Shown piece by piece: positions 47,388 to 57,219 of a stretch of DNA of 64,000 bases. The DNA comes from Neisseria weaveri (GTDB lineage Bacteria; Pseudomonadota; Gammaproteobacteria; Burkholderiales; Neisseriaceae), in the NCBI RefSeq assembly GCF_900638685.1, contig NZ_LR134533.1:186001-250000 (forward strand). Direction: 5' to 3'. Position 1 is the first letter of the stretch. Each line of letters opens with the position of its first letter. Position numbers and translations under genes: made by a program. The notes below the pieces were generated by a model. It was not told where the DNA came from. It saw only the letters and a program-made list of their open reading frames with translations, and did no database searches.

Positions 47388-48389
47388 TCAATACTGCGTA
47401 TTCACTTTATTGATGATGCTGCCGAAAATATTGTTGCCGTCTTTATCCAGCATTTCGATTTTCACCACATCGCCGTGCTGCATAAACGGCGTTTGCGGTT
47501 TACCCGTTTCAATGGTTTCATACATGCGGGCTTCGGCCAAACAGCAATAGCCCACACCGCCGTTTTCCACCGACGAACCGTAAAGATTGTCCTGCTTGTT
47601 CGATACCGTACCAGAGCCGACAATCGTGCCGGCTTCCGCATCGCGGGTTTGGGTAACATGCGAAAGCAAACGGCCGAAATTAAAGGTCATATCCTGACCG
47701 GCATTCGGAAAGCCGAACAGTTTGCCGTTTAAAGTAACGCGCAAAGGCAAATGCACTTTACTGTCTTGCCACGCATCGCCCAATTCGTCGGGCGTTACCG
47801 CCACCGGGCTGAATGCGCTGGCGGGTTTGCTTTGAAAAAAGCCGAAACCTTTGGCCAATTCGGCGGGAATCAAACCGCGCAGGGAAACATCGTTCACCAA
47901 CATGATCAAACGGATGGCTTTGGCGGCTTCTTCAGGTGTAGCCCCCTGCTTCAAATCTCCGCTGACCACCACCACTTCCGCTTCGAAATCAATGCCCCAC
48001 TCTGGTTTTGCCAAAATTTCGTCTCTCGGGCCGATAAAGCTGTCCGAACCGCCCTGATACATCAGCGGATCATCATAAAACGACTCCGGCACTTCTGAAT
48101 TGCGGGCTTTGCGTACCAATTCCACATGGTTGAGATACGCCGAGCCGTCGGCCCATTGATAGGCGCGCGGCAAAGGAGAATGGCACTGCTCGGGATCAAA
48201 CGCTTCGCCCTGCTCGGGGTTTGCGTTTAATTCGTCATAAATATTTTTCAGACGGCCTTCCGCCTGTTCCCAGTCATCCAAAGCAGCCTGCAAAGTCGGG
48301 ATTTCCGGCAGAACATAGCGGCTCAAATCGCGGCTGACCACAGCCAAACGGCCGTCCCGACCGCCTTGTTTCAAGGTTGCTAATTTCAT
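47388..48389 (-). CDS. Fumarylacetoacetate hydrolase family protein (fumarylacetoacetase)
   Basis: A 333-residue protein of the bacterial FAH type (shorter than the 420-residue eukaryotic enzyme). N-terminal domain starts MKLATLKQGGRDGRLAVVSRDLSRY. The metal-site region has DFEAEVVVVSGDLKQ with the acidic ligands and MLVNDVSLRGLIP; then GSGTVSN with the family Gly motif. Cleaves fumarylacetoacetate to fumarate and acetoacetate. AAGGA before ATG. DUS core read GRLKN inside. Confidence 0.93.
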   Translation of the reverse strand: MKLATLKQGGRDGRLAVVSRDLSRYVLPEIPTLQAALDDWEQAEGRLKNIYDELNANPEQGEAFDPEQCHSPLPRAYQWADGSAYLNHVELVRKARNSEVPESFYDDPLMYQGGSDSFIGPRDEILAKPEWGIDFEAEVVVVSGDLKQGATPEEAAKAIRLIMLVNDVSLRGLIPAELAKGFGFFQSKPASAFSPVAVTPDELGDAWQDSKVHLPLRVTLNGKLFGFPNAGQDMTFNFGRLLSHVTQTRDAEAGTIVGSGTVSNKQDNLYGSSVENGGVGYCCLAEARMYETIETGKPQTPFMQHGDVVKIEMLDKDGNNIFGSIINKVNTQY

Positions 48390-48476
48390 GTGTTTTCCTT
48401 ATCGGTATATTCGGATTTCCATTTCCGAAATGCGGTTTGTATCGTTGCTTTACGGTAAGCGGTCTGCGTTGCCTGC

Positions 48477-49022
48477 TCATACTTCCGGCGGCTCGGTACC
48501 GTCATGAATCCAACGTGCATGCTGGGGCGCGCGCTTGGTTTCCGCCCACTGGTTGAGCATATCCCATTTCACTTTATCCAAAGCACGGCTCATTTTCTCC
48601 GTTGCCACATCGCAGGCCAGTTCGATACGGTGGCCGCTTGGGTCGAAAAAATAAATAGATTGAAACAGGGTATGGTTTACAGGGCCGAGCACATCGATAC
48701 CTTCTGCAATCAGTTTGTCTTTGGTTGCTAATAGCTTTTCCATGCTTTCCACTTTAAACGCGATATGTTGCGTCCATACCGGCGTATTCGGATCACGCCC
48801 CATTTCCGGCTTGGTCGGCAACTCGAAAAAAGCCAGAATATTGCCACCGCCGGCATCTAAAAAAATATGCATATAGGGGTCAGGCTCGCCGGTGGAAGGT
48901 ACTTTGTCTTCGGCAATCGCCAATACAAAACCCATCTCCAAATGTTTCTGATACCACTCAACGGTTTCTTTCGCGTCTTTGCAACGGTAAGCCGCATGAT
49001 GAACGCCCTGGGTGACAGCCAT
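48477..49022 (-). CDS. VOC-superfamily metalloprotein in the tyrosine operon
   Basis: A 181-residue glyoxalase/bleomycin-resistance/dioxygenase fold protein with two beta-alpha-beta3 modules. Metal-ligand candidates stand in the usual places: His8 or His9 (GVHHAAYRCKD), Glu67 (ILAFFELP), His86 (WTQHIAFKVE) and Glu134 (DPSGHRIELACD). A 40-residue C-terminal tail follows. Lies between hppD and the fumarylacetoacetase gene on the same strand with a strong ribosome site (AGGAGAA). No homogentisate dioxygenase of the HmgA type is in the operon, so this protein may perform ring cleavage; other options are a lyase, an isomerase or a repair enzyme. Confidence 0.85.
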   Translation of the reverse strand: MAVTQGVHHAAYRCKDAKETVEWYQKHLEMGFVLAIAEDKVPSTGEPDPYMHIFLDAGGGNILAFFELPTKPEMGRDPNTPVWTQHIAFKVESMEKLLATKDKLIAEGIDVLGPVNHTLFQSIYFFDPSGHRIELACDVATEKMSRALDKVKWDMLNQWAETKRAPQHARWIHDGTEPPEV

Positions 49023-49079
49023 AATGTTTCTCCTATTGAATAGCGCAACACCTAACGGTTGGATTGTCGATTGGGGTAT

Positions 49080-49124
49080 GAAGGCCGTCTGAAAATTTTA
49101 ACTGCTTTTTTTCAGACGGCCTCA
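49080..49124 (-). terminator. DUS pair between hppD and the VOC gene
   Basis: Two opposed DUS copies separated by about 15 bases, just after hppD. Imperfect as a terminator; read-through is likely. Confidence 0.5.
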
Positions 49125-49131
49125 ACCGCCC

Positions 49132-50217
49132 TTATTCTTCAACCGTCAGTGCGCCGCGACGGATTTGATCTCTTTCCAAAGATTCGAATAAGGCTTTGAA
49201 GTTGCCTTCTCCGAAACCTTCGCGGTAGTCGCCTTTACGCTGGATAAATTCAAAAAATACCGGCCCTAATAATGTCTCGGAAAAAATCTGCAACAACAAG
49301 CGCGGATGACCGCCCTCGGTCGTCCCGTCAAGCAAAATGCCGCGTGCACGCAATGCATCGACAGGCTCGCCGTGCCCCGGCAGTCTTTCGTCCAACATTT
49401 CATAATAAGTGGCAGGCGGCGCCGTCATTAAAGGAATACCTGCAGCACGAAGCTGGTCGATGGTTTCCAAAAGATTGTCGCTCAGCAAGGCGATATGCTG
49501 AATGCCCTCTCCGCCAAACTGCATCAAATATTCTTCAATCTGCCCGCCTCCCTGTTTTGCTTCTTCGTTTAACGGAATGCGGATCAAACCGTCCGGCGCC
49601 GTCATTGCGCGACTGGTTAAGCCGGTATATTCACCTTTGATATCGAAATAACGGATTTCTTTGAAATTAAAAAGTTTTTCGTAAAAACCCGCCCAATAAT
49701 CCATACGGCCGCGGTAAACGTTGTGGGTCAGATGATCTACGATTTTTAAACCGTAACCGAAAGGATTACGGTCGACATCCGGCAAAAATTTAAAATCGAT
49801 ATCGTAGATGGACTTGCCGTCTTCAAAACGGTCAATCAAATACAGCGGCGCACCGCCGATGCCTTTGATAGCCGGCAAACGCAGTTCCATCACCGAAGTC
49901 GGAATATCGATAGGCTGCGCACCCAATGCCAAAGCTCGCTGGTAAGCCTGATGTGCATCACGTACCCTAAACGCCATACCGCAAGCACTCGGCCCGTGTT
50001 CCGCAGCAAAATAAGCCGCCTGACTGCCCGGCTCCCGGTTCACAATAAAATTGATACCGCCCTGACGATAAAGCAAAACATCTTTAGAACGGTGTTTCGC
50101 CACCAAAGCAAACCCCATTTTTTCAAACAAAGGCTCCAAAATACCGGGTTCGGGAGAAGCAAACTCTACAAATTCAAAACCGCACAGACCCATCGGATTA
50201 TCAAACAAGTCAGCCAT
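49132..50217 (-). CDS. hppD: 4-hydroxyphenylpyruvate dioxygenase
   Basis: A 361-residue non-heme iron enzyme making homogentisate from 4-hydroxyphenylpyruvate. The iron triad is visible at His162 (VDHLTHN), His241 (GIQHIAL) and Glu323 (FFEFIQR), almost identical in position to the Pseudomonas enzyme. The C-terminal substrate gate [20 protein letters not shown] is present. AGGA lies about eight bases before ATG. First gene of the tyrosine operon, divergent from a LysR gene. Confidence 0.97.
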   Translation of the reverse strand: MADLFDNPMGLCGFEFVEFASPEPGILEPLFEKMGFALVAKHRSKDVLLYRQGGINFIVNREPGSQAAYFAAEHGPSACGMAFRVRDAHQAYQRALALGAQPIDIPTSVMELRLPAIKGIGGAPLYLIDRFEDGKSIYDIDFKFLPDVDRNPFGYGLKIVDHLTHNVYRGRMDYWAGFYEKLFNFKEIRYFDIKGEYTGLTSRAMTAPDGLIRIPLNEEAKQGGGQIEEYLMQFGGEGIQHIALLSDNLLETIDQLRAAGIPLMTAPPATYYEMLDERLPGHGEPVDALRARGILLDGTTEGGHPRLLLQIFSETLLGPVFFEFIQRKGDYREGFGEGNFKALFESLERDQIRRGALTVEE

Positions 50218-50387
50218 AATCTTTTTCCTGATTTATTAAATTTAATTGATTATTCTAAAAATAAAAAACCGATTCATATAAACAGATAAAAATCTACCAA
50301 ATCAGCCTATTTCTGTTCAAACCATCATAAAACGGCTATTATTTATCATACAATCAGTTTTTTATTATTTATTTATCAGAAATTCTT
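50218..50387. promoter_or_regulatory. Divergent promoter region, hppD / LysR
   Basis: A 170-base AT-rich spacer between divergently oriented hppD and the LysR gene. By family habit, LysR proteins bind such spacers at T-N11-A sites; I did not pin down a single operator. Confidence 0.5.
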
Positions 50388-51314
50388 ATGAATATTACTT
50401 TAAGGCAATTAAAAGCATTTATCACCGTTGCCCAATTCGGCAGCTTCACCCGTGCGGCCGAAGCCCTTCATCTGACCCAATCGGCACTCAGCGGCTTGAT
50501 AAAAGAACTGGAACAAAATCTGGATGTTAAATTATTCGACCGAACCACCAGACAACTACACCTGTCCGCATTCGGCAGCGCCCTGCTGCCACAAGTGCAA
50601 CGCATTTTGAATGAAGTATCCTCTCTGAATATCGAATTGCATAATTTAAAAAACCACCAGCAAGGCCAGGTGCACATTGCCGTATCGCAACAGCTCGCTG
50701 CTTCCGCCCTTCCCGCACTGATTGCCGCTTTCCAAAAACAGTACCCCGATATCCAAGCCAATTTGATAGATTGCAGCGTAGAACAGGTTTTGCAGCGGGT
50801 TGAAGACAATGAAGCCGACTTCGGCATCGGCCCCGAACGCAGTTGCGGCAGCGACATCGAACGCGAACTTCTGTTCACCCTGCCTTTTTATCTGGTCGTG
50901 CCCGACAGCCATCGCTTAGCCCGGCAAACCGCCGTACAATGGTCGGCGTTATCGGAAGAATCCCTGATTACTCTCAGCAGCCCGTTCACAGACCGCCTCG
51001 CTTCATCACTCCCCCCGCATATGGCCGGATACATCCAACAACCACGCTACCGCGTCAATTTCCTTTCTACCGCACTCGGCATGACTAAAGCCGGTCTCGG
51101 CATTACCATCTGCCTTCCCTACGCCTCCGACTGGGTGCGCCAACACGGCTTGGTGATGAGAAAACTGGATAATCCGGTTATCAACCGCAGCTTTTATCTT
51201 TACCGCCGCAGCAACCGTTCACTTTCTCCTGCGGCAGAAGCATTAAAAGCATTTACCCACCAATACACCCGATCAAACTTCTTTTCAGCGGCTCAAGATT
51301 CAGACAGTCAGTAA
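50388..51314 (+). CDS. LysR-family transcriptional regulator
   Basis: A 308-residue regulator: N-terminal winged helix-turn-helix (LRQLKAFITVAQFGSFTRAAEALHLTQSALSGLIKELE), linker helix and a two-lobe effector domain typical of the family (QGQVHIAVSQQLAASALPALIAAFQKQYP; FGIGPERS). Divergent from hppD, so it probably controls the tyrosine operon with a pathway intermediate as effector (inference). Ribosome site is weak. A single DUS follows the stop. Confidence 0.93.
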   Translation: MNITLRQLKAFITVAQFGSFTRAAEALHLTQSALSGLIKELEQNLDVKLFDRTTRQLHLSAFGSALLPQVQRILNEVSSLNIELHNLKNHQQGQVHIAVSQQLAASALPALIAAFQKQYPDIQANLIDCSVEQVLQRVEDNEADFGIGPERSCGSDIERELLFTLPFYLVVPDSHRLARQTAVQWSALSEESLITLSSPFTDRLASSLPPHMAGYIQQPRYRVNFLSTALGMTKAGLGITICLPYASDWVRQHGLVMRKLDNPVINRSFYLYRRSNRSLSPAAEALKAFTHQYTRSNFFSAAQDSDSQ

Positions 51315-51456
51315 AAAGGCCGTCTGAAAAATGACAACAATCACAATACCGGCAATCCTCATTTTCACCAATTACTCTCCATATCCAGTCTCTCTTCTCC
51401 TTATAAACCTGATAAATAAATAAGGCCGAGACCTTTACAAAATAGCCCCTATACCC

Positions 51457-51495
51457 AACAGCCGAAACCCAAACACAGGATTTCGGCTGTTTTCC
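51457..51495. terminator. Hairpin at the left end of the IS element
   Basis: AACAGCCGAAA and its complement with a 13-base loop, then a T tract on the plus strand. It may block outside transcription from entering the transposase gene antisense. Confidence 0.65.
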
Positions 51496-51555
51496 GTTCT
51501 AAATATCCCCTTTATTCCCCTCAAATACCCGATAATCGGGTATCTGAGCTGCCTT

Positions 51556-52563
51556 TCAGATGGCAACAGGCGCACGTAGCCTGTTGGCTGCTTTCAGCAG
51601 GTTCAAACACATCGCCTTCAGATGGCTTTGCGCACTCACTTTGCTCAGACCAAAATAAGTTGCCCGGGCATGGCGGAATTTACGGTGCAGCGTACCAAAG
51701 CTTTGTTCGACCACATAACGGGTTTTCGATAAGTGTCGGTTACGTTTGGTTTGAGCTTCCGTCAACGGCCGGTTGCGGTGGGATTTGCACATGATGCCGT
51801 CCCGCAACTGATGTTCTTCCAGATGTTGCCGGTTTTCCATACTGTCGTAGCCTTTATCGGCATAGACAGTCGTGTCTTGGGCTAGGCCTTCCAACAAAGG
51901 CAGCAGGTGTTTGCACTCATGGGCATTGGCGGCAGTGATGTGCAGTTTCTCAATATAGCCTTCCGCATCGGTGCGGGTGTGTTGTTTGTAGCCCAGCCTG
52001 TATCGCCCGTCTTTCTTCACCCAACGGGCACCGCTGTCTTTACTCGGTGTGGTTTGGCTGTTGACTTGCCCTTCGTCATCCACTTCTATGGCCTGACGTT
52101 GTTTGCCGCCGGCCGTCTGAATAATGGTAGCGTCAACGATGGCGGCGGATGCTTTCTCTACTTTTAAACCCTTGTCAGTCAGTTGGCGGTTAATCAGATC
52201 CAGTAATTCGGCCAAGGTGTTGTCTTGCGCCGGCCGGTTGCGGTAGCGGCATAAGGTGCTGTGATCGGGGATGCTCAGTTCGTCAAAACGGCAAAACAGA
52301 TGGAAATCGATGCGGGTAATGAGGCTGTGTTCGAGTTCGGGATCGGAAAGGCTGTGCCATTGGCCGAGTAAAACGGCTTTGAACATGGACAGCAGGGGAT
52401 AGGCGGGACGGCCGCGGTGGTCTCGAAGGTAACGGGTTCTTTGATGGTTGAGGTAATGTTCGATCGGTTGCCAATCAATCACCTGCTCCAGCTTCAGTAG
52501 AGGAAAGCGGTCGATGTGTTTGGCAATCATGGCTTGTGCGGTTTGCTGAAAGAAGGTGCTCAT
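51556..52563 (-). CDS. IS5-family transposase
   Basis: A 335-residue DDE transposase. N-terminal region FHLFCRFDELSIPDHSTLCRYRNR; first Asp in AAIVDATIIQTAGGK; second Asp in TTVYADKGYDS; Glu in TRYVVEQSFGTLHRKFRHARATYFGL (Y-x2-R-x3-E-x6-R/K signature variant). No frameshift or internal stop. Start at 52563 (MSTFFQQTAQAMIAKHID) is preferred; the frame extends to 52620 without a ribosome site. The gene looks functional. Confidence 0.92.
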   Translation of the reverse strand: MSTFFQQTAQAMIAKHIDRFPLLKLEQVIDWQPIEHYLNHQRTRYLRDHRGRPAYPLLSMFKAVLLGQWHSLSDPELEHSLITRIDFHLFCRFDELSIPDHSTLCRYRNRPAQDNTLAELLDLINRQLTDKGLKVEKASAAIVDATIIQTAGGKQRQAIEVDDEGQVNSQTTPSKDSGARWVKKDGRYRLGYKQHTRTDAEGYIEKLHITAANAHECKHLLPLLEGLAQDTTVYADKGYDSMENRQHLEEHQLRDGIMCKSHRNRPLTEAQTKRNRHLSKTRYVVEQSFGTLHRKFRHARATYFGLSKVSAQSHLKAMCLNLLKAANRLRAPVAI

Positions 52564-52772
52564 GAAAAATTCCCTAAATGTCTTGGGAGGGAATTTAGGG
52601 GATTGGGAGGAATTTTGCAAAGGTCTCAGGCCTATTTCATCTCATCAATAATATAAAAATAAATGTATCAATAAACTTTGCTTCTAAGTACCTATTTCAC
52701 CATACAGAGTCTCCGCAATAAATTTTTTATCATACATTCATTACCTAAATACATAGTAAAAGCCGCATAAAA

Positions 52773-52797
52773 AAACGCCGCTATAAAAGCGGCGTTT
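52773..52797 (-). terminator. Intrinsic terminator of ihfB
   Basis: AAACGCCGC and its complement with a seven-base loop, followed on the minus strand by seven T. It lies 15 bases past the ihfB stop codon. Confidence 0.88.
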
Positions 52798-52811
52798 GAT
52801 GTTAGTTGGTT

Positions 52812-53123
52812 TTATTTGGCATTACCCAACGCTTGGTCTACACGTTCGCGCAATTCTTTACCCGGTTTGAAGTGAGGAACATACTTCTCAGGAACCTCTA
52901 CTTTCTCTCCCGTTTTAGGATTACGGCCGACACGTGCGGGACGGTGGTTTAAGTCGAAACTGCCAAAACCACGTATCTCGATACGTTGGCCTTTAGCCAG
53001 CGCTCTGGTCATGGTATCAACCAAAACTTTCACGCTATATTCCACGTCCTTAGCGACCAATTGAGTACCGTTTTTCTCGGCAAATGCTTCAGCCAAACGA
53101 ACCATTAACTCAGATTTGGTCAT
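52812..53123 (-). CDS. ihfB: Integration host factor subunit beta
   Basis: A 103-residue HU/IHF-fold DNA-bending protein. It begins [18 protein letters not shown] and carries the arm [33 protein letters not shown] with the intercalating Pro in GRNPKTG. It lies directly downstream of rpsA, the standard place of ihfB (himD). AAGGTG before ATG. Partner alpha subunit is not in the window. Confidence 0.93.
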   Translation of the reverse strand: MTKSELMVRLAEAFAEKNGTQLVAKDVEYSVKVLVDTMTRALAKGQRIEIRGFGSFDLNHRPARVGRNPKTGEKVEVPEKYVPHFKPGKELRERVDQALGNAK

Positions 53124-53133
53124 TGACTACACC

Positions 53134-54819
53134 TTACTCTTGGTTACCGGACAATTTGGCTTTCAACAAATCGCCCAAGCTGGTGGTACCTGCGTTAGCA
53201 GATGCAGACGCATTTACAGAGTTCAAAGCATCGCGGTTTTCTTTAGCATCTTTTGCTTTAACAGACAGTTTGATGCTGCGGTTTTTGCGGTCAACGGTAG
53301 AAATAACGGCTTCTACTTCTTCGCCTTCTTTCAATACGTTGCGCAGATCTTCAACGCGCTCGCTAGACCATTCGGAAGCAGGCAGGTAAGCTTCAACATC
53401 GTCAGCCAGGGCTACAACCGCACCTTTGGCATCGATTGACTTAACAGTACCTTTAACCAAAGAACCTTTGTCGTTTACGCTAACGAAGTTACCGAAAGGA
53501 TCGCCTTCCAATTGTTTGATACCCAAAGAAATACGCTCTTTTTCAACATCGATGGCCAATACAACGGCTTCCACTTCTTCGCCTTTTTTGTATTTGCGTA
53601 CGGCTTCTTCACCAGACTCGGTCCAAGACAGGTCAGACAAGTGAACCAAACCGTCGATGCCGCCGGGCAAGCCAACGAATACACCGAAATCGGTAATAGA
53701 TTTAACCGCACCTGAAAGTTTGTCGCCTTTATTGTGATTAGCGGCAAAATCTTCCCACGGATTAGCTTGACATTGTTTCATGCCCAAGCTGATACGGCGG
53801 CGGTCTTCGTCGATTTCCAAGATCATCACTTCTACTTCGTCACCCAATTGAACCACTTTGCTCGGGTGTACGTTTTTGTTGGTCCAATCCATTTCGGAAA
53901 CGTGTACCAGACCTTCGATACCTTGTTCGATTTCCACGAATGCACCGTAGTCGGTCAGGTTAGACACTTTACCGAACAGACGGGTGCCTTGCGGATAGCG
54001 ACGGGCCAAACCGTTCCAAGGATCTTCGCCCAATTGTTTCATACCCAAAGATACGCGTTGTTTGTCTTGGTCGAATTTCAATACTTTGGCTTCGACTTCT
54101 TGACCAACTTCCAGAACTTCGCTCGGGTGTTTCACACGACGCCATGCCAAGTCGGTGATGTGCAACAGGCCGTCGATACCGCCCAAGTCAACGAATGCAC
54201 CGTAGTCGGTAATGTTTTTAACGATACCTTTAACCACTGAACCTTCTTGCAGATTTTCCAGCAACGCTTTGCGCTCTTCGCCCAAAGTCACTTCCAGAAC
54301 TGCGCGGCGTGATACCACAACGTTGTTGCGTTTTTTATCCAATTTGATCACTTTGAATTCGATCTCTTTACCTTCAAAGTGAGAAGTGTCTTTAACCGGA
54401 CGTACGTCAACCAAAGAACCCGGCAGGAAGGCGCGGATGCTGTTGATCATAACGGTCAGGCCGCCTTTTACTTTGCCGTTGATTACGCCGGACAGGATGT
54501 CGCCGTTTTCCATGGCTTCTTCCAAAGCAATCCAGTCGGCAGCACGTTTGGCTTTTTCACGTGACAATTTGGTTTCACCGAAACCGTTTTCAACTGATTC
54601 GATGGTTACGGTAACGAAGTCACCGACTTTTACTTCAATCTCGCCCTGAGCGTTTTTGAATTCAGCTACATCAATCAGAGATTCTGATTTCAAACCGGCA
54701 TTTACGGTAACGAAGTTGTTGTCGATTGCCACTACTTCAGCGGTAATCACTTCACCGGGATTCATCTCTTGAAGGGTAAAGCTTTCTTCCAACAGTTGGG
54801 CAAAATTTTCCATAGTCAT
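53134..54819 (-). CDS. rpsA: 30S ribosomal protein S1
   Basis: A 561-residue protein with six S1 RNA-binding domains of about 70-85 residues, each with the pattern [21 protein letters not shown] or equivalent. Binds mRNA during translation initiation. Start taken at ATG 54819 ([14 protein letters not shown]) with AAAGAG upstream; a second ATG at 54813 is possible, and the frame to 54894 is not. Upstream cmk on the same strand matches the standard cmk-rpsA-ihfB order. Confidence 0.96.
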   Translation of the reverse strand: MTMENFAQLLEESFTLQEMNPGEVITAEVVAIDNNFVTVNAGLKSESLIDVAEFKNAQGEIEVKVGDFVTVTIESVENGFGETKLSREKAKRAADWIALEEAMENGDILSGVINGKVKGGLTVMINSIRAFLPGSLVDVRPVKDTSHFEGKEIEFKVIKLDKKRNNVVVSRRAVLEVTLGEERKALLENLQEGSVVKGIVKNITDYGAFVDLGGIDGLLHITDLAWRRVKHPSEVLEVGQEVEAKVLKFDQDKQRVSLGMKQLGEDPWNGLARRYPQGTRLFGKVSNLTDYGAFVEIEQGIEGLVHVSEMDWTNKNVHPSKVVQLGDEVEVMILEIDEDRRRISLGMKQCQANPWEDFAANHNKGDKLSGAVKSITDFGVFVGLPGGIDGLVHLSDLSWTESGEEAVRKYKKGEEVEAVVLAIDVEKERISLGIKQLEGDPFGNFVSVNDKGSLVKGTVKSIDAKGAVVALADDVEAYLPASEWSSERVEDLRNVLKEGEEVEAVISTVDRKNRSIKLSVKAKDAKENRDALNSVNASASANAGTTSLGDLLKAKLSGNQE

Positions 54820-54980
54820 ATATAACTCTTTTCGGTACACCGCCAAGGAGTGTGAGGTTGGTTTAGAAAAAACCTGCCGCCCCTGGCACGGCAAGTTTGA
54901 TATTTATACTATTGATTATTCAGAATATTATTCAACCTCCAAGAGGCCGTCTGAAAATCAGGCGTCATTATACAGTAGAG

Positions 54981-55640
54981 CTAGATTTTTGCATACCAAT
55001 CAATGACTTTTTTTACTGCTTCCTCTATCCCCATGTCCGACGTATCCAATAATAACGCTTCGGGTAGCTGCTGAAGCGGCGCAACTGCACGGCGGCGGTC
55101 CGCTTCGTCTCTTGCTTCGATGTCGGACAAAATCCGATCAAACTCTATGCCTTCACAGGCAATGCCTATTTGCTTGGCGCGGCGCTCTGCCCGAACTTGT
55201 GCGGAAGCAGTCAGAAATACTTTTAATCCTGCCTCCGGAAACACAACCGAGCCCATATCCCTGCCGTCCGCAACCAAGCCCTTTTCAGTTAGGAAACTGC
55301 GTTGTCTGTTCAGCAATGCTTCCCGAACTTTCGGGAAACGTGCAATCGCAGAAGCACCCATACCGATCCGCTCGGTACGGATTTCGCTGCCGGCATCTTG
55401 CCCGTCCAACAAAATTTTTTGCGCTTCAAATATAACCGGAAGCACCCGGGCCAATGCTGCAACCGATTCTTCATCTTCCCACGACACACCTTTCCGCTGC
55501 GCATAAAGTGCCGTCAACCTATATAAAGCGCCCGAATCCAAATAATCAAATCCCAACTGCTCAGCCACACGCGAGGCCACCGTACCCTTTCCCGAAGCAC
55601 TCGGGCCGTCAATGGCAATAATTTTTCTACTCAAATCCAT
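54981..55640 (-). CDS. cmk: Cytidylate kinase
   Basis: A 219-residue kinase that phosphorylates CMP and dCMP with ATP. P-loop IDGPSASGKGTVASRVAEQLGF, DSGALYRL for nucleotide monophosphate, VADGRDMGSVVFPEA and RDEADRRRAVAPL in the lid. Normal length. First in the cmk-rpsA-ihfB group and divergent from aroA, from which it is separated by 114 bases. A single DUS lies after it. Confidence 0.96.
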   Translation of the reverse strand: MDLSRKIIAIDGPSASGKGTVASRVAEQLGFDYLDSGALYRLTALYAQRKGVSWEDEESVAALARVLPVIFEAQKILLDGQDAGSEIRTERIGMGASAIARFPKVREALLNRQRSFLTEKGLVADGRDMGSVVFPEAGLKVFLTASAQVRAERRAKQIGIACEGIEFDRILSDIEARDEADRRRAVAPLQQLPEALLLDTSDMGIEEAVKKVIDWYAKI

Positions 55641-55754
55641 AATCTTCTCTTAATTGGGTTATGCTATTTTCGCTAAAATGATTTGTTGGCATAATAACAA
55701 TTCTTATCTGTTTTCTCCAACACCGTTGCTATATTTCACACTGCAAAGACCAAA

Positions 55755-57053
55755 ATGACCGATTTCATCCATTTACAGCCTGTTTCTCTGAAACCTTCAA
55801 CCGTGGCCTTGCCAGGCTCAAAAAGCATCAGTAATCGTACCTTATTGCTGGCCGCACTGTCCGACAATGCATGCGAAATCCGCTCTCTGCTGAAATCCGA
55901 CGATACCGACCGCATGTTGGAAGCACTGACCGCATTGGGCATACGTTTGGAAAACATCGAAGAAGGCCGTCTGAAAGTATACGGTTGTGGCGGACGTTTT
56001 CCAAAACAAGAAGCCGATTTATTTTTAGGTAATGCCGGCACGGCTTTCCGACCATTAACAGCTGTTCTCGCCATCCTAGGCGGCAACTTCCACCTACACG
56101 GCATTCCCCGTATGCACGAACGCCCCATCGGCGACCTGGTTGACGCGCTGCGCATTGCCGGCGCCCGTATCGACTATTTAGACAATGACGGCTTCCCTCC
56201 TTTGCAAATCGGCAACTATACCGATACAAATCAACGTATTATTCCAATCAAAGGCAACGTTTCCAGCCAATTCCTAACCGCTTTACTGATGGCTCTACCC
56301 TTGACCGGCAAAGCTTTTGAAATCCACGTCGAAGGAGAACTGATTTCCAAACCTTATATAGATATCACCTTAAAGCTGATGGCTCAATTCGGCGTTACGG
56401 TCGAACATTACGATTACTGTATTTTCAAAATCCCGGCCAACTCTCACTATCATGCCCCCGAATACTTGCATGTTGAAGGCGATGCTTCCAGCGCATCTTA
56501 CTTTTTAGCAGCAGGATTGCTGTCCGGGCAACCAATCCGTGTCACGGGTATCGGCGGCAACAGTATTCAAGGCGACATTGCCTTTGCCCATGAATTGGAA
56601 AAAATCGGTGGCACTGTCGTATGGGGAGAAAACTTTATCGAAGTATCCCGCCCGGAAGGCCAAACCGTTTTACCGTTTGACTTGGATGCCAACCACATTC
56701 CCGATGCTGCCATGACATTAGCCATTGTTGCCCTAGCCAGTGGAGAAACCTGCACACTGCGCAATATCGGCTCCTGGCGAGTTAAAGAAACCGACCGTAT
56801 TGCCGCCATGGCCACCGAGTTAAGAAAGCTTGGTGCTACCGTAATTGAAGAAGCGGAAGCGATACACATTACTCCTCCTGCAACCTTAATTGCCAATGCC
56901 GAAATCGACACCTACGACGACCACCGCATGGCCATGTGTTTCGCGCTGGTATCACTCTTAAAAACACCTGTTATCATCAAAGATCCTAAATGCACGTATA
57001 AAACCTTCCCCACTTATTTCGAGGTACTGGCCTCATTAAGTACCGACAATTGA
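55755..57053 (+). CDS. aroA: 3-phosphoshikimate 1-carboxyvinyltransferase (EPSP synthase)
   Basis: A 432-residue enzyme of aromatic amino acid synthesis joining PEP and shikimate 3-phosphate. Motifs: [44 protein letters not shown] and the C-terminal [14 protein letters not shown]. The usual Gly-Asn-Ala-Gly-Thr-Ala herbicide-site sequence marks a class I enzyme. Ribosome site is weak. A DUS is read EGRLKV inside the gene. Confidence 0.96.
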   Translation: MTDFIHLQPVSLKPSTVALPGSKSISNRTLLLAALSDNACEIRSLLKSDDTDRMLEALTALGIRLENIEEGRLKVYGCGGRFPKQEADLFLGNAGTAFRPLTAVLAILGGNFHLHGIPRMHERPIGDLVDALRIAGARIDYLDNDGFPPLQIGNYTDTNQRIIPIKGNVSSQFLTALLMALPLTGKAFEIHVEGELISKPYIDITLKLMAQFGVTVEHYDYCIFKIPANSHYHAPEYLHVEGDASSASYFLAAGLLSGQPIRVTGIGGNSIQGDIAFAHELEKIGGTVVWGENFIEVSRPEGQTVLPFDLDANHIPDAAMTLAIVALASGETCTLRNIGSWRVKETDRIAAMATELRKLGATVIEEAEAIHITPPATLIANAEIDTYDDHRMAMCFALVSLLKTPVIIKDPKCTYKTFPTYFEVLASLSTDN

Positions 57054-57080
57054 GAAAGCAGTATCAATATACCGTTAGAA

Positions 57081-57109
57081 AAGGCCGTCTGAAAATTTCA
57101 GACGGCCTT
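57081..57109 (+). terminator. DUS-pair terminator after aroA
   Basis: Inverted DUS pair with 14-base arms, 27 bases past the aroA stop. It is the last DUS that I find before the right edge of the window. Confidence 0.8.
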
Positions 57110-57219
57110 ATTACTTTGGTATTTAGAAAATGAAGCTTAGCAAAAGTCATTAGGTCCTTAATAGTTAAGACAAATACCATAATGATTCCGTTCTTTCACT
57201 TTATATACAAATATAAAAT

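Larger units (their letters stand above)
51428..52627 (-). mobile_element. IS5-family insertion sequence (IS1106-like), complete
   Basis: A 1200-base element. Its ends are inverted repeats GAGACCTTTACAAAAT (left) and, read inward from the right, GAGACCTTTGCAAAAT, differing at one of 16 positions. It contains one intact transposase gene. The 5 bases AGGCC flank both ends, a possible target duplication and also the first half of a DUS. The ends and the transposase resemble neisserial IS1106. Confidence 0.88.
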
